NCBI GenBank assembly: GCA_900556255.1
Contig: USNZ01000016.1
Span: 1 to 11,331, forward strand
DNA length: 11,331 nt
Reading direction: 5' to 3'
DNA from: an uncultured Oscillospiraceae bacterium
GTDB lineage: Bacteria > Bacillota > Clostridia > Oscillospirales > Ruminococcaceae
Below the pieces are notes generated by a model that saw only the letters and a program-made list of their open reading frames with translations, did no database searches and was not told the origin of the DNA. Shown here one piece after another: positions 1 through 7,573 of this stretch. Position 1 is the stretch's first letter. Every line of letters begins with the position of its first letter. Made by a program: the position numbers and the translations under genes.

Positions 1-139
1 TTCCGACACCGACTCCCGCGCCTGCTCCTATGTAGGGCTGAAGTGGGCATCCGGTGAGGAAACATGGGGCTGCGGCACCCACACCGACATCATCGTTGCC
101 GGTATTCGCGCCTTGGTAAGCGCCATCAACAACAGATAA
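1..139 (+). CDS. leuA: 2-isopropylmalate synthase, C-terminal end (partial)
   Basis: This is the last 45 codons of a gene that begins left of the window; the reading frame starts at base 2 and ends at TAA 137-139. 2-Isopropylmalate synthase condenses acetyl-CoA with 2-ketoisovalerate, the first committed step of leucine synthesis. The visible tail reads SRACSYVGLKW, then ETWGCGTHTDI, then RALVSAINNR. That pattern (an aromatic-Gly-x-Gly turn, Thr-Asp-Ile, and a final ALxSAIN helix) resembles the regulatory domain of the long, actinobacterial-style LeuA, where leucine binds, more than the short E. coli type. The catalytic TIM barrel is outside the window. It is followed 15 bases later by leuC, so it is the upstream gene of a leuACDB operon. 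The assignment rests on a short tail plus strong context. Confidence 0.85.
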   Translation, partial: SDTDSRACSYVGLKWASGEETWGCGTHTDIIVAGIRALVSAINNR

Positions 140-154
140 GCGGAGGTTTTTCCC

Positions 155-1414
155 ATGGCAATGACAATGACCCAAAAAATCCTCGCGGCCCACTGCGGTG
201 AGGCCTGCGTGTACCCCGGCCAACTCATCAACGCTCGGCTGGATATTGTGCTGGGCAACGACATCACCACCCCCGTTGCCATCAACGAATTTGAAAAAGC
301 CGGCTTTGACGCCGTGTTTGATAAGACCCGCGTCAACATTGTGCTGGATCACTTTGTGCCGAACAAGGATATTAAAAGCGCAACCCAGTCCAAGCAGTGT
401 CGCGAGTTTGCCGACAAGTATGACATCCTCAACTTCTACGATGTCGGCAAGATGGGCGTGGAACATGCCCTGCTGCCCGAAAAAGGCATCGTAACGGCAG
501 GGGACTGCATTATCGGTGCCGACAGCCACACCTGCACCTACGGTGCCGTGGGAGCCTTCTCCACCGGCGTCGGCTCCACCGATATGGCCGCCGGTATGGC
601 AAAGGGCGTGGCGTGGTTCAAGGTGCCCGCCGCCATCAAGGTCGAACTGGTCGGCGCGCTGAAGCGCCCCGTCTGCGGCAAGGACGTGATCTTGCACCTC
701 ATCGGCGAGATCGGCGTTTCCGGCGCGCTGTACAAGAGCCTGGAATTTACCGGCGAGGGCATCAAGAGCCTGACGATGGAGGACCGCCTTTGCATCTGCA
801 ATATGGCCATTGAGGCCGGTGCCAAGAACGGCATTTTCCCGGTGGACGAAATCACCGAGGCCTACCTCAAGGGCCGCAGTCAGCGCCCGTGGGTCAAGTA
901 CGAAGCCGACCCTGATGCCGAGTACGAGCGCACCGTCACCATAGACCTTTCCACCTTGGAGCCGACCGTCAGCTACCCGCATCTGCCGGAGAACACCCAC
1001 CCCGCCAAGGACGGTAAGGGCATCAAAATCGACCAGATCGTCATCGGCTCCTGCACCAACGGCCGCATCGAGGATATGCAGGCAGCCTACGAGATCCTGA
1101 AGGGCAAACAGATTGCCAAGGGTGTGCGCGGCATTATCATTCCCGCCACGATGGACGTCTACAAAGAGTGCATCCTGCGCGGCTATACCGAGGCCTTTAT
1201 CGATGCGGGCTGCATCGTTTCCACCCCCACCTGCGGGCCATGCCTGGGCGGTTATATGGGCATTTTGGCGGCGGGCGAGCGCTGTGTTTCCACCACCAAC
1301 CGCAACTTTGTGGGACGTATGGGGCACGTTGATTCCGAGGTCTACCTGGCCAGCCCCGCCACCGCCGCCGCCAGCGCCCTGACCGGTTACATCACCGACC
1401 CACGGGAGGTATAA
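155..1414 (+). CDS. leuC: 3-isopropylmalate dehydratase large subunit
   Basis: LeuC is the catalytic, iron-sulfur subunit of isopropylmalate isomerase. With LeuD it converts 2-isopropylmalate to 3-isopropylmalate in the cytosol. The 419-residue product is the short form common in Clostridia and archaea (the E. coli form is about 466). Aconitase-family signatures are intact: DSHTCTYGA at 123-131, GSCTNGR with Cys300, and PTCGPCLGG with Cys360 and Cys363. These three cysteines are the expected ligands of the 4Fe-4S cluster. The ATG at 155 is preceded by CGGAGG at a good distance. A second ATG two codons later is possible, but this start fits the spacing better. It lies 15 bases after leuA and 3 bases before leuD, so the two dehydratase subunits are probably translated together. 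Confidence 0.97.
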   Translation: MAMTMTQKILAAHCGEACVYPGQLINARLDIVLGNDITTPVAINEFEKAGFDAVFDKTRVNIVLDHFVPNKDIKSATQSKQCREFADKYDILNFYDVGKMGVEHALLPEKGIVTAGDCIIGADSHTCTYGAVGAFSTGVGSTDMAAGMAKGVAWFKVPAAIKVELVGALKRPVCGKDVILHLIGEIGVSGALYKSLEFTGEGIKSLTMEDRLCICNMAIEAGAKNGIFPVDEITEAYLKGRSQRPWVKYEADPDAEYERTVTIDLSTLEPTVSYPHLPENTHPAKDGKGIKIDQIVIGSCTNGRIEDMQAAYEILKGKQIAKGVRGIIIPATMDVYKECILRGYTEAFIDAGCIVSTPTCGPCLGGYMGILAAGERCVSTTNRNFVGRMGHVDSEVYLASPATAAASALTGYITDPREV

Positions 1415-1417
1415 GCC

Positions 1418-1900
1418 ATGAACGCAAAAGGAACAGTTTTTAAGTACGGTGACAATATCGACACCGACGTCATCATCCCGGCGCGCTACTTAAACACCCA
1501 GAGCGCCGCCGAGCTGGCAGCCCACTGCATGGAGGATATCGACAAGACCTTTATTTCCCGCGTAAAAGCAGGGGATATCATGGTCGGCGGTGAAAACTTC
1601 GGTTGCGGCTCCTCGCGCGAGCACGCCCCCGTGGCCATCAAGGCGGCGGGCATTGATTGCGTGATTGCCAAGAGCTTTGCCCGCATTTTCTACCGCAACG
1701 CCATCAATATCGGGCTGCCGATTCTGGAATGTCCCGCTGCCTGTGACGCCATTGCCGAGGGCAACACCGTGCGCATCGACTTTGACACCGGTCTGATCAC
1801 CGATGAAACCACAGGGCAGCAGTTCCAAGCCGCCCCGTTTCCGCCCTTTATCCAGCAAATCATTGCCAAGGGCGGCCTGATGAACAGCCTGAAGGATTGA
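1418..1900 (+). CDS. leuD: 3-isopropylmalate dehydratase small subunit
   Basis: LeuD is the swivel-domain partner of LeuC in isopropylmalate isomerase. The 160-residue length matches the short clostridial/archaeal small subunits (E. coli LeuD is about 200), consistent with the short LeuC beside it. The N-terminal [16 protein letters not shown] segment (10-25) and the substrate-recognition loop [10 protein letters not shown] (62-71) are both intact, as is the [17 protein letters not shown] segment after it. The start at 1418 follows a GGGAGG sequence that lies within the last codons of leuC, suggesting coupled translation of the two subunits. The gene ends in TGA, which shows that TGA is a working stop codon in this genome. 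leuB follows after 13 bases. Confidence 0.97.
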   Translation: MNAKGTVFKYGDNIDTDVIIPARYLNTQSAAELAAHCMEDIDKTFISRVKAGDIMVGGENFGCGSSREHAPVAIKAAGIDCVIAKSFARIFYRNAINIGLPILECPAACDAIAEGNTVRIDFDTGLITDETTGQQFQAAPFPPFIQQIIAKGGLMNSLKD

Positions 1901-1913
1901 GAGGGAAACGCCC

Positions 1914-2984
1914 ATGAATAAAAACATAGCCCTGATTTACGGGGATTGCGCCAGCCCGGAAATTGTAACACAGGCGGTGCGTGTGCTGGACAAAATTGCC
2001 GGTAAATACGGCCATACCTTCACCTACACCCGCGCCTATATGGGCGGTGAGGCCATTGACAAATTCGGGGACCCGCTGCCCGCCGCCGAACTGGAAAAAT
2101 GCAAAGCTGCCGACAGTGTGCTGCTGGGTGCCATCGGCGGCCCCAAGTGGGAGGGACTGCCCGGCGATCAACGCCCAGAAAAAGGGCTTTTGCGGCTGCG
2201 CGCCGGCATGGGGCTGTTTGCCAACAACCGTCCCGCCCGCATCTGGCCGCAGCTGGCGGATGCCTCCCCGCTGAAAAAAAGCATTGTGGACAAGGGCATC
2301 GATTTCATCGTTGTGCGTGAGCTGATCGGCGGGGTATATTTCGGTGAGCATAAGACCTTTACGCAGGGCGGCGAAAAGGTTGCCGTGGACACAATGCCCT
2401 ACGCCGAGCATGAAATCGAGCGCATCGGGCGTATCGGCTTTGAAACTGCCATGAAACGGCGCAAAAAGCTGACCTGTGTGGACAAGGCCAATGTACTGGA
2501 TACCAGCCGCCTGTGGCGCGCCGTTATGCACCGCCTGCAAGCGGAATACCCGGAGGTCGAATACAACGAGATGTTTGTAGACAACTGTGCCATGCAGATC
2601 TGCAAAAATCCTTCCCAGTTTGATGTCATTGTGACCGAGAATATGTTCGGGGATATTCTCTCGGACGAAGCCAGCGAGATCACCGGCAGCATCGGCATGG
2701 TGCCGTCCTCCTCCTTGGGGCAGGGCAGCTGCGGGCTGTATGAACCCATCCACGGTTCCGCCCCCGACATCGCCGGGCAGGATATCGTAAACCCCATCGC
2801 CTGCATCCTGTCCGCCGCCATGATGCTGCGGTACAGCTTTTCGATGCCCGCCGAAGCCGATGAAATCGAGGCGGCCGTGAACGCCGTCCTGGACGCAGGG
2901 TTCCGCACCGCCGACATGATGGCAGTCGGCTGCACCCAGGTCGGCTGCACAGCTATCACCGACGAAATTTTGAAACATATCTGA
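1914..2984 (+). CDS. leuB: 3-isopropylmalate dehydrogenase
   Basis: LeuB oxidatively decarboxylates 3-isopropylmalate to 2-ketoisocaproate, the last dedicated leucine step before transamination. The 356-residue protein has the usual length. Substrate and metal residues are in place: the LRxRxGMGLFANNRPARIW arginines, RELIGGVYFG with the catalytic Tyr, VDKANVL with the catalytic Lys, VDNCAMQ, and MFGDILSDEAS with the metal-binding Asp pair. HGSAPDI near the C terminus has the Asp-Ile typical of NAD-dependent rather than NADP-dependent members. The oddity is at residues 10-16, where the near-universal GDGIGPE reads GDCASPE. The rest looks fully functional. The ATG is preceded by GAGAGGGAAA, and an alternative start is not evident. 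The gene ends 14 bases before the shared terminator, so it is the last gene of the leu operon. Confidence 0.96.
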   Translation: MNKNIALIYGDCASPEIVTQAVRVLDKIAGKYGHTFTYTRAYMGGEAIDKFGDPLPAAELEKCKAADSVLLGAIGGPKWEGLPGDQRPEKGLLRLRAGMGLFANNRPARIWPQLADASPLKKSIVDKGIDFIVVRELIGGVYFGEHKTFTQGGEKVAVDTMPYAEHEIERIGRIGFETAMKRRKKLTCVDKANVLDTSRLWRAVMHRLQAEYPEVEYNEMFVDNCAMQICKNPSQFDVIVTENMFGDILSDEASEITGSIGMVPSSSLGQGSCGLYEPIHGSAPDIAGQDIVNPIACILSAAMMLRYSFSMPAEADEIEAAVNAVLDAGFRTADMMAVGCTQVGCTAITDEILKHI

Positions 2985-2998
2985 TTCCAAAAAGAGAA

Positions 2999-3030
2999 CC
3001 CCGCGCTTGCAGGCTCTGCAAAGCGCGGGG
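2999..3030. terminator. Bidirectional intrinsic terminator between convergent operons
   Basis: A perfect 10-bp GC-rich inverted repeat (2999-3008 pairing with 3021-3030) encloses a 12-base loop, and three more pairs can form inside it (3009-3011 with 3017-3019). On the + strand it is followed by TTTCTTTT, and on the - strand by a T-rich tract (the complement of the AAAAAGAGAA just left of the stem). It therefore fits Rho-independent termination in both directions: leuB reads in from the left and the acetyltransferase gene, which ends at 3045, from the right. The 60 bases from 2985 to 3044 hold nothing else that I can recognise. Confidence 0.9.
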
Positions 3031-3044
3031 TTTCTTTTGGTTTT

Positions 3045-3575
3045 TCACTTTTGCCAAGGGGAAACCACAACCTGCCCCGACTCTACCTTGGCAAAATCGG
3101 GCAGAACGGCACCGGCCTTTACAATGCCGCCGGGTGCTACATGGACACCGTTTCCCAGCACGGCATCATGGTCGACGACGGCGCCGCCGTTGACAATGCA
3201 TCCGACACCGGCCTGTACATTTGCTCCCACATAAGCCTGCGGCAGCACCACACAGCCCATAGCCAGCGATGCTCCGGGGCTTACAGAAGCCGCCTTACTG
3301 ATGAATACCGGCGTAGCATAGCCAACTGCCGCCAGCTTTTGCAGCAGTTCTACCCGCAGCACATTGTTGCCGATGGCTGCAAAGGCAGGGCGACCCTTGC
3401 ACAAAAGGGCAGGGTCTGTGTAATCTCGCAGCTTACCGGCACAGTTTGGGGCGGCATCGTCCAGAAACTCCGCACGGCCCCAGCCCTCATCCAGCAGCCA
3501 CTCGGCCAGCTGTCTGCCAAAGCCGCCTTTACCCAAAATCAATGGCACACGGTTTCTTTTTTTCAAAAAAGACAT
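3045..3575 (-). CDS. NeuD/PglD-family sugar O- or N-acetyltransferase
   Basis: The 176-residue protein has the two-part layout of NeuD/PglD acyltransferases: a short N-terminal nucleotide-sugar-binding Rossmann-like half (PLILGKGGFGRQLAEWL, 11-27) and a C-terminal left-handed beta-helix of hexapeptide repeats (from about residue 96, with SPGASLAMGCVVLPQAYVG). VVDHDAVLG contains His136-Asp137, matching the catalytic His of PglD-like enzymes, and His145 follows. Known members move acetyl from acetyl-CoA to sialic acid or to an amino-sugar nucleotide. The substrate here is unknown. Compared with PglD, the glycine motif is altered (GKGGFG instead of GxGGHG) and the final helix coil is short, ending in VVVSPWQK. 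The start has a GAGGA ribosome binding site overlapping the neighbourhood of the upstream stop, 13 bases away. It is the last gene of the glycan operon. Confidence 0.85.
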   Translation of the reverse strand: MSFLKKRNRVPLILGKGGFGRQLAEWLLDEGWGRAEFLDDAAPNCAGKLRDYTDPALLCKGRPAFAAIGNNVLRVELLQKLAAVGYATPVFISKAASVSPGASLAMGCVVLPQAYVGANVQAGVGCIVNGGAVVDHDAVLGNGVHVAPGGIVKAGAVLPDFAKVESGQVVVSPWQK

Positions 3576-3588
3576 AACGGTTTTCCTC

Positions 3589-4929
3589 TTATTCGCTCAA
3601 CTCATGTCCCGTGCGGGGTGTCAAAGCCAGCGGGTCCGGCAGCGTGTCAGTTTCGATCTGTTCCAGCACCGTCTGTACGCCCGGGAACAGCTTTTCAAAA
3701 CCGCTGCCCTTGCAGTGGATACCATCGAAGAAGTCCTCTTCCTCCAACCCTTCTATCAAGCTGGGATCGTAACTGCCATACAGCGGGATCTTGTTTTCGG
3801 CACAGTATTGGCGCACGTACAACTCCACATCAAAGAAACCCTGATGCTTTTCGGTCTCTGTCAACATGTAATCGTACAGGTAGGAATGCCAGGGTGCCAA
3901 TACCAGCACGACCGTCGTGCCCTGCTCGTGCGCATAGTCAATAAACGCTTCAAAAGCCTTTACCTGCGTCGTGTCCAGGTGGTCAAAGCCCATCATGTGG
4001 ACCGTGTCGATCGTATCGCGAACGATCATCGCATCGTTGCGAACCTCATCCAGTGTGCGGTTGCGGTAATTGACATCGTACAGTACACTGCCGTCCGAGC
4101 GTTTGACCGTAGCCGTCTGGTCGAAAACGTTTCCTGTAACAGCGTTGAACTCAATGGCCTTGCCGTCGGCATCCACCATGGTATCGCTGTTGCGGTTCTT
4201 TAAGTAGTAATCAAAGTTGCCTTGAAAATAGGCAGGATCCGCCAGTGCCTCCCACGCTTCGGGGGAGATCGGCTCCTCGTAGTCGGTGGGGATGTTCAAC
4301 ACCTTGGTCAAAAATTCGTTGTACAGGTTGGCATCGGCGCGGGCATCCAGCGAATTTTCCCCGCCATGGAACACCCACGGATCCACACTCCACAAAAGCA
4401 CCTTGGGGGCTTTGCCGTAGCAGACCATCTTGTAGTAGCTCGTCATAGCGTCGCGGACATCGGCACCGGTAACGCCCATGTTGAAAAAGCTGTCGCTGCC
4501 CACGATTTCCCGGGTAAATTGCAGCACACGGCTGGAACCGATACCGATGACCTCCGGCGTTTCCGGCACGTCCTGGGCATACAGCTGAACAACCGCGCGC
4601 TCATCCATCTGTTCAAAGTTGGTCACATCCTGGCCGGCCAACATCAAGTCCACAATACGGCGGGGTGCCAGCGCGCCCTGATAAAAACCGCTGCGGTCTA
4701 CATGATAGCTGAACGCCACCATAAACAGTGGGATAGGCAGCAGCAGCAGCGCTTTATAGCTGATTTTTATGCCAAAGTAAATGCGGCGCAGCAGCTCTCT
4801 GAAAAGTAGCACAATGGGCTTGGGCCGTTTTTTGCGGCTTGTGCGATATTGTGTGCGCGGCGGTGCTGCCTTGCCGCGCTGAATTTTTACAGGCGGTGCG
4901 GGCAGTGGGGTAGAGGTTTTAACCGGCAT
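3589..4929 (-). CDS. Membrane-anchored SGNH-hydrolase-like protein, probable partner of the MBOAT acyltransferase
   Basis: The 446-residue protein starts with about 40 basic, proline-rich residues predicted to be cytoplasmic, then one membrane segment at about 56-74, then a large extracytoplasmic domain. That domain shows a SGNH-like pattern: IGIGSSR at 128-134, where Ser132 is the candidate nucleophile; NMGVTGADV at 150-158 (block II-like); and DGIHCKGSG at 402-410, where Asp402 and His405 would complete the triad. This layout matches the DltD, AlgJ/AlgX and PatB type of partner that completes O-acylation of a surface polymer after an MBOAT protein brings the acyl group across the membrane. 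The MBOAT gene lies directly upstream, 18 bases away. I cannot place it in a named subfamily; sequence similarity to DltD is not obvious by eye. The ATG at 4929 is preceded by AAAGGCGG about 5 to 10 bases upstream. Confidence 0.75.
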   Translation of the reverse strand: MPVKTSTPLPAPPVKIQRGKAAPPRTQYRTSRKKRPKPIVLLFRELLRRIYFGIKISYKALLLLPIPLFMVAFSYHVDRSGFYQGALAPRRIVDLMLAGQDVTNFEQMDERAVVQLYAQDVPETPEVIGIGSSRVLQFTREIVGSDSFFNMGVTGADVRDAMTSYYKMVCYGKAPKVLLWSVDPWVFHGGENSLDARADANLYNEFLTKVLNIPTDYEEPISPEAWEALADPAYFQGNFDYYLKNRNSDTMVDADGKAIEFNAVTGNVFDQTATVKRSDGSVLYDVNYRNRTLDEVRNDAMIVRDTIDTVHMMGFDHLDTTQVKAFEAFIDYAHEQGTTVVLVLAPWHSYLYDYMLTETEKHQGFFDVELYVRQYCAENKIPLYGSYDPSLIEGLEEEDFFDGIHCKGSGFEKLFPGVQTVLEQIETDTLPDPLALTPRTGHELSE

Positions 4930-4947
4930 AGGATTTACCGCCTTTCT

Positions 4948-6483
4948 TTAGTAATTCTGGTAGATGAACGCAGACTGCCCAAAGGCCGCAAAGAACAGAA
5001 TTGCAGCCGAAGCGGCGTAGTACAACGTCCAGCGCAGCGGCCAGGGTTGTTCACGGATCCAACGTGCAACGTTGCGGCCGCCATGTTCAACGGCAAACAC
5101 CACAAAAATACTGAATACCAGCACGACCGGCATACGTCCGTCCAGACCGCTGGCCGTCAGCGAGGCGGCGATTTCGGCAAACGCAGGGGCAATGCCGTGC
5201 CACCCCTTGGTAAGCCCGGCAAAAATCACCGACGGCTGAACGTCCAGCAGCGCACAGTTGAAAAACACAAACACCAGCGCAAACAAAACGTCGGCGCAAA
5301 GGGTTTGGAACAATACCTTGAACCACTCCATTTTATACAGAGGGTTGTGATCCGCAAGGAATTGGCGCGGCTTTGCCGTCAGGATACTTACCACGCAGAC
5401 CACGCCGCAGGCAGCGCCCCACATCATATAGCGCCAGTCGGCGCCATGCCAGATGCCCGACACCGTAAAGACGATCATTGTGTTCAGACAATGCCGCCAC
5501 ACCGAACAGCGGCTGCCGCCCAGCGGGATATAAACGTAATCCCGAAACCAGCCGGACATCGAAATATGCCAGCGCCGCCACACTGCACCAAAGGTGCGTG
5601 CCTCCAGCGGAGCCTTGAAGTTTTCCAGCAGGTCGTAGCCCAGAATACGGGACGCGCCCAGCACTATATCGCAGCAGCCTGAAAAGTCCATGTACAGCCG
5701 CACGGCAAACAGCAGCGTCGCCGCCAGCAGGTTAGGGCCACTCATCTCGGCAGCATTCTGATACACTGAGGAAATGTACAGGTTCAGGTTGTCGGCAATG
5801 ACCATTTTTTTGGTATAGCCCCACAACATACGGAATGCACCGCCCGCACAGCGGTTATAGCTGAAGCGACGGCTTTTCTTGATTTGCGGACGCAGATGAG
5901 GATAACGCTCAATGGGGCCGGTGATCAGAGTAGGGAAGTAGCAGACAAACAGCGCATAGTGCAAAATATTGCTTTCGACCTTGCAGCGCCGTTTGAATAC
6001 GTCAATGGGATAACTCAGGGACGATAGCGCAAAATAGCTCAGTCCTATGGGAGCCAGGATACTTTCGCGGTGGGGCAGCACGGCAGCCAACGGTGTGCGG
6101 GCCGCAATATCCGCCGCCATGTTCCAGTACTTGTAGTAAAACAGCAGTCCCACACTGCCGGCAATGGCGGTCAGCAGCGCCAGCACCCGCACAGGCTGGC
6201 AGCGCACACGGCCGATAATAAGCCCGCACAGCCAGCTAAGCCCGGCCAACCCCAGCAATGCCCAAAGTAAGGGCCGATACTGCGGTTCATAGCAGAAATA
6301 GCCGATGCTTACCGCCAGCAGGTAATAGGGGCGCAGGACGCGGGGCAGCACATAGTTGACGATGGCTACCACGGCAAAGAATACCAGAAAGGGCAGCGTA
6401 GTTACCGCAAGGCTGCCGCTTTTTTGTAAGTAGGTAACGAATTGCTCCGGCGTAATTGCCGCAAACACCTGAGCCAAACTCAT
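4948..6483 (-). CDS. MBOAT-family membrane O-acyltransferase (AlgI/DltB-like)
   Basis: The 511-residue polytopic protein carries the AlgI/DltB hallmarks: GPIERYPHLRPQ, MDFSGCCDIVLG, then RRWHISMSGWFRDYVYIPLGG with His306, and SGIWHGADW with His346, the invariant MBOAT histidine. About ten hydrophobic segments are visible, and length is typical of AlgI (about 460-520). MBOAT proteins pass an acyl group, usually acetyl, from a cytosolic donor through the membrane to a polymer or to a secreted SGNH partner. The SGNH-like gene follows directly. The ATG at 6483 overlaps the TGA of the DUF2304 gene as ATGA, with AAAGGATGG upstream, so its translation is probably coupled. The acceptor is most likely the glycan made by this operon; teichoic acid or another wall polymer cannot be excluded. 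Confidence 0.93.
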   Translation of the reverse strand: MSLAQVFAAITPEQFVTYLQKSGSLAVTTLPFLVFFAVVAIVNYVLPRVLRPYYLLAVSIGYFCYEPQYRPLLWALLGLAGLSWLCGLIIGRVRCQPVRVLALLTAIAGSVGLLFYYKYWNMAADIAARTPLAAVLPHRESILAPIGLSYFALSSLSYPIDVFKRRCKVESNILHYALFVCYFPTLITGPIERYPHLRPQIKKSRRFSYNRCAGGAFRMLWGYTKKMVIADNLNLYISSVYQNAAEMSGPNLLAATLLFAVRLYMDFSGCCDIVLGASRILGYDLLENFKAPLEARTFGAVWRRWHISMSGWFRDYVYIPLGGSRCSVWRHCLNTMIVFTVSGIWHGADWRYMMWGAACGVVCVVSILTAKPRQFLADHNPLYKMEWFKVLFQTLCADVLFALVFVFFNCALLDVQPSVIFAGLTKGWHGIAPAFAEIAASLTASGLDGRMPVVLVFSIFVVFAVEHGGRNVARWIREQPWPLRWTLYYAASAAILFFAAFGQSAFIYQNY

Positions 6484-6851
6484 TTTTGATTCCCATCCTT
6501 TACCATATCTTCCAGATCACGCAGCCGTTTTTCCATGATGGCATTGGCCTGCGTCAGCCGCTTGCATTTTTCTGCCAGCTGTGTAATGGCTACGCTCAAG
6601 GACAGCAGCACCACCAGCACAAAGCAGAACATCAGCAGGAATATCAAGTTTACGGGCATCTGGATATCCAGCATATCCCGCAGCACAAATACAGTATAGG
6701 GCACTGCCGCCGCAATGACCAGGCAGACCGCCAAAAGCAGCCACAAAAGGCTGTACTTAACGCTCATCAGCCCGCGCTTGAGCAGGCTGAAGATAACGGC
6801 CAGCAAAATCACTGCGCCGATAATCATATACAACTGCAAACGTCCGGTCAC
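6480..6851 (-). CDS. DUF2304 small membrane protein with C-terminal coiled coil
   Basis: This 123-residue protein has three hydrophobic segments (about 4-22, 32-50 and 66-88), then a charged helical tail (89-118, with heptad-like Leu/Ile/Met spacing) likely to form a coiled coil on the cytoplasmic side. Size, topology and position straight after a DPM1-like GT2 gene fit DUF2304, a family of unknown function commonly paired with such glycosyltransferases. The role is inferred: it may anchor or assist the GT2 enzyme, or help move its lipid-linked product. The start is GTG at 6851, six bases after a strong AAGGAGG; the first ATG-coded Met lies inside the first membrane segment and would truncate it. 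The GTG overlaps the GT2 stop as GTGA, and its own stop overlaps the MBOAT start, a chain of coupled translation. Confidence 0.85.
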   Translation of the reverse strand: MTGRLQLYMIIGAVILLAVIFSLLKRGLMSVKYSLLWLLLAVCLVIAAAVPYTVFVLRDMLDIQMPVNLIFLLMFCFVLVVLLSLSVAITQLAEKCKRLTQANAIMEKRLRDLEDMVKDGNQK

Positions 6852-7567
6852 GGTCTGCCTCCTTTTTGTTTGCGGATGGAAAAGCGGTCAATAATCAGCG
6901 CCAGCGATACCTTGATCATATAATAGGCACTCTTAAAGCCGAAGATGCTGGAAGCACCGCCCTGACGCTCGTGCATAATAACAGGGGCTTCCTTCACGCG
7001 GAAACCGACCAGAGAGGACGCCAAAATGGCCTCCGGTTCGGGGTAGTCGATTGCATAATGCAGCGAGAAATACTGTGCCAGCTTTGCGTTTACGGCACGG
7101 AAGCCGCTGGTAACATCCAACACGCGACGGCCACACAGAATATGGATCATCCCGCTTAAAAAGCGGATGCCGACACGGCGCATAAAGCTGGTCTGGAACC
7201 CTTCGTTGGTGATAAACCGGCTGCCGATGCACATATCGCACGCATTATCCAGAACCGGCTGCACGATGGTCTGCAGATACTCGGGGTCGTGTTGGCCGTC
7301 GCCGTCCATCTGCACAGTCACATCATAATGGTTGCGCACGGCGTACTGATACCCGCATTGCATACCGCCGCCGATGCCCAGGTTTACCGGCAAATCCAGG
7401 AAGGGGTAGTTTTTTTCGCGCAGAAGCGCCGCACTACCGTCGGTAGAGCAGTCATTGATGACAAGGAAATCCACCTCCGGGCAGGTCGCCCGCAGGTGCT
7501 CCACCGTTGACACGATGTTGCTTTCCTCGTTATAGCAGGGAATCAGTACCAATATTTTTTTGTCCAA
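6848..7567 (-). CDS. Glycosyltransferase family 2, DPM1-like (polyprenyl-phosphate sugar synthase type)
   Basis: The 239-residue cytosolic protein is a GT-A fold enzyme: VLIPCYNEESNI at 7-18, INDCSTDGS at 37-45, QMDGDGQHDPEYL at 86-98 with the metal-binding acidic motif, then DYPEPEA at 174-180 and ER-GG-SSI at 200-208. This set matches DPM1-like enzymes that move a sugar from a nucleotide donor to a polyprenyl phosphate. It lacks the C-terminal membrane helices of GtrB/ArnC proteins, so membrane attachment may depend on the DUF2304 protein encoded next. The start is TTG at 7567, with AGAGAGGT six bases upstream, and the motif begins only nine residues in, so a downstream start would damage it. 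The sugar and donor cannot be told from the sequence. Confidence 0.92.
   Translation of the reverse strand: MDKKILVLIPCYNEESNIVSTVEHLRATCPEVDFLVINDCSTDGSAALLREKNYPFLDLPVNLGIGGGMQCGYQYAVRNHYDVTVQMDGDGQHDPEYLQTIVQPVLDNACDMCIGSRFITNEGFQTSFMRRVGIRFLSGMIHILCGRRVLDVTSGFRAVNAKLAQYFSLHYAIDYPEPEAILASSLVGFRVKEAPVIMHERQGGASSIFGFKSAYYMIKVSLALIIDRFSIRKQKGGRP
6858..6864 (-). promoter_or_regulatory. Ribosome binding site of the DUF2304 gene (decides a GTG start)
   Basis: The - strand reads AAGGAGG here, six bases before GTG at 6851-6849. This is one of the strongest Shine-Dalgarno matches in the window. It supports the GTG rather than the later in-frame ATG, and it lies inside the last codons of the GT2 gene. 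Confidence 0.85.
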
Positions 7568-7573
7568 GGCTGT

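Noticed and set aside
1860..2990. Long open frame of 376 codons on the - strand
   Set aside because: It lies entirely antisense to leuB, with cysteine/histidine-rich low-complexity content and no family signature. leuB on the other strand has all its catalytic motifs. Long antisense frames are expected in GC-rich coding DNA.
3555..3570. Runs of seven A and six T at the start of the NeuD-like gene as a phase-variable tract
   Set aside because: The runs are short for slippage-driven phase variation and are explained by Phe and Lys codons (SFLKKR). The frame is intact and no alternative frame product is suggested.
4735..4752. CAGCAG-type trinucleotide repeat
   Set aside because: Only about four units, and it encodes the leucine-rich membrane helix of the SGNH-like protein; no sign of an expanded or variable repeat.
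3051..5682. Open frames on the + strand at 3051-3944, 3604-4203, 4222-4809 and 4849-5682
   Set aside because: They are antisense shadows of the NeuD-like, SGNH-like and MBOAT genes, have no recognisable domains and do not form a spaced gene series with ribosome binding sites.
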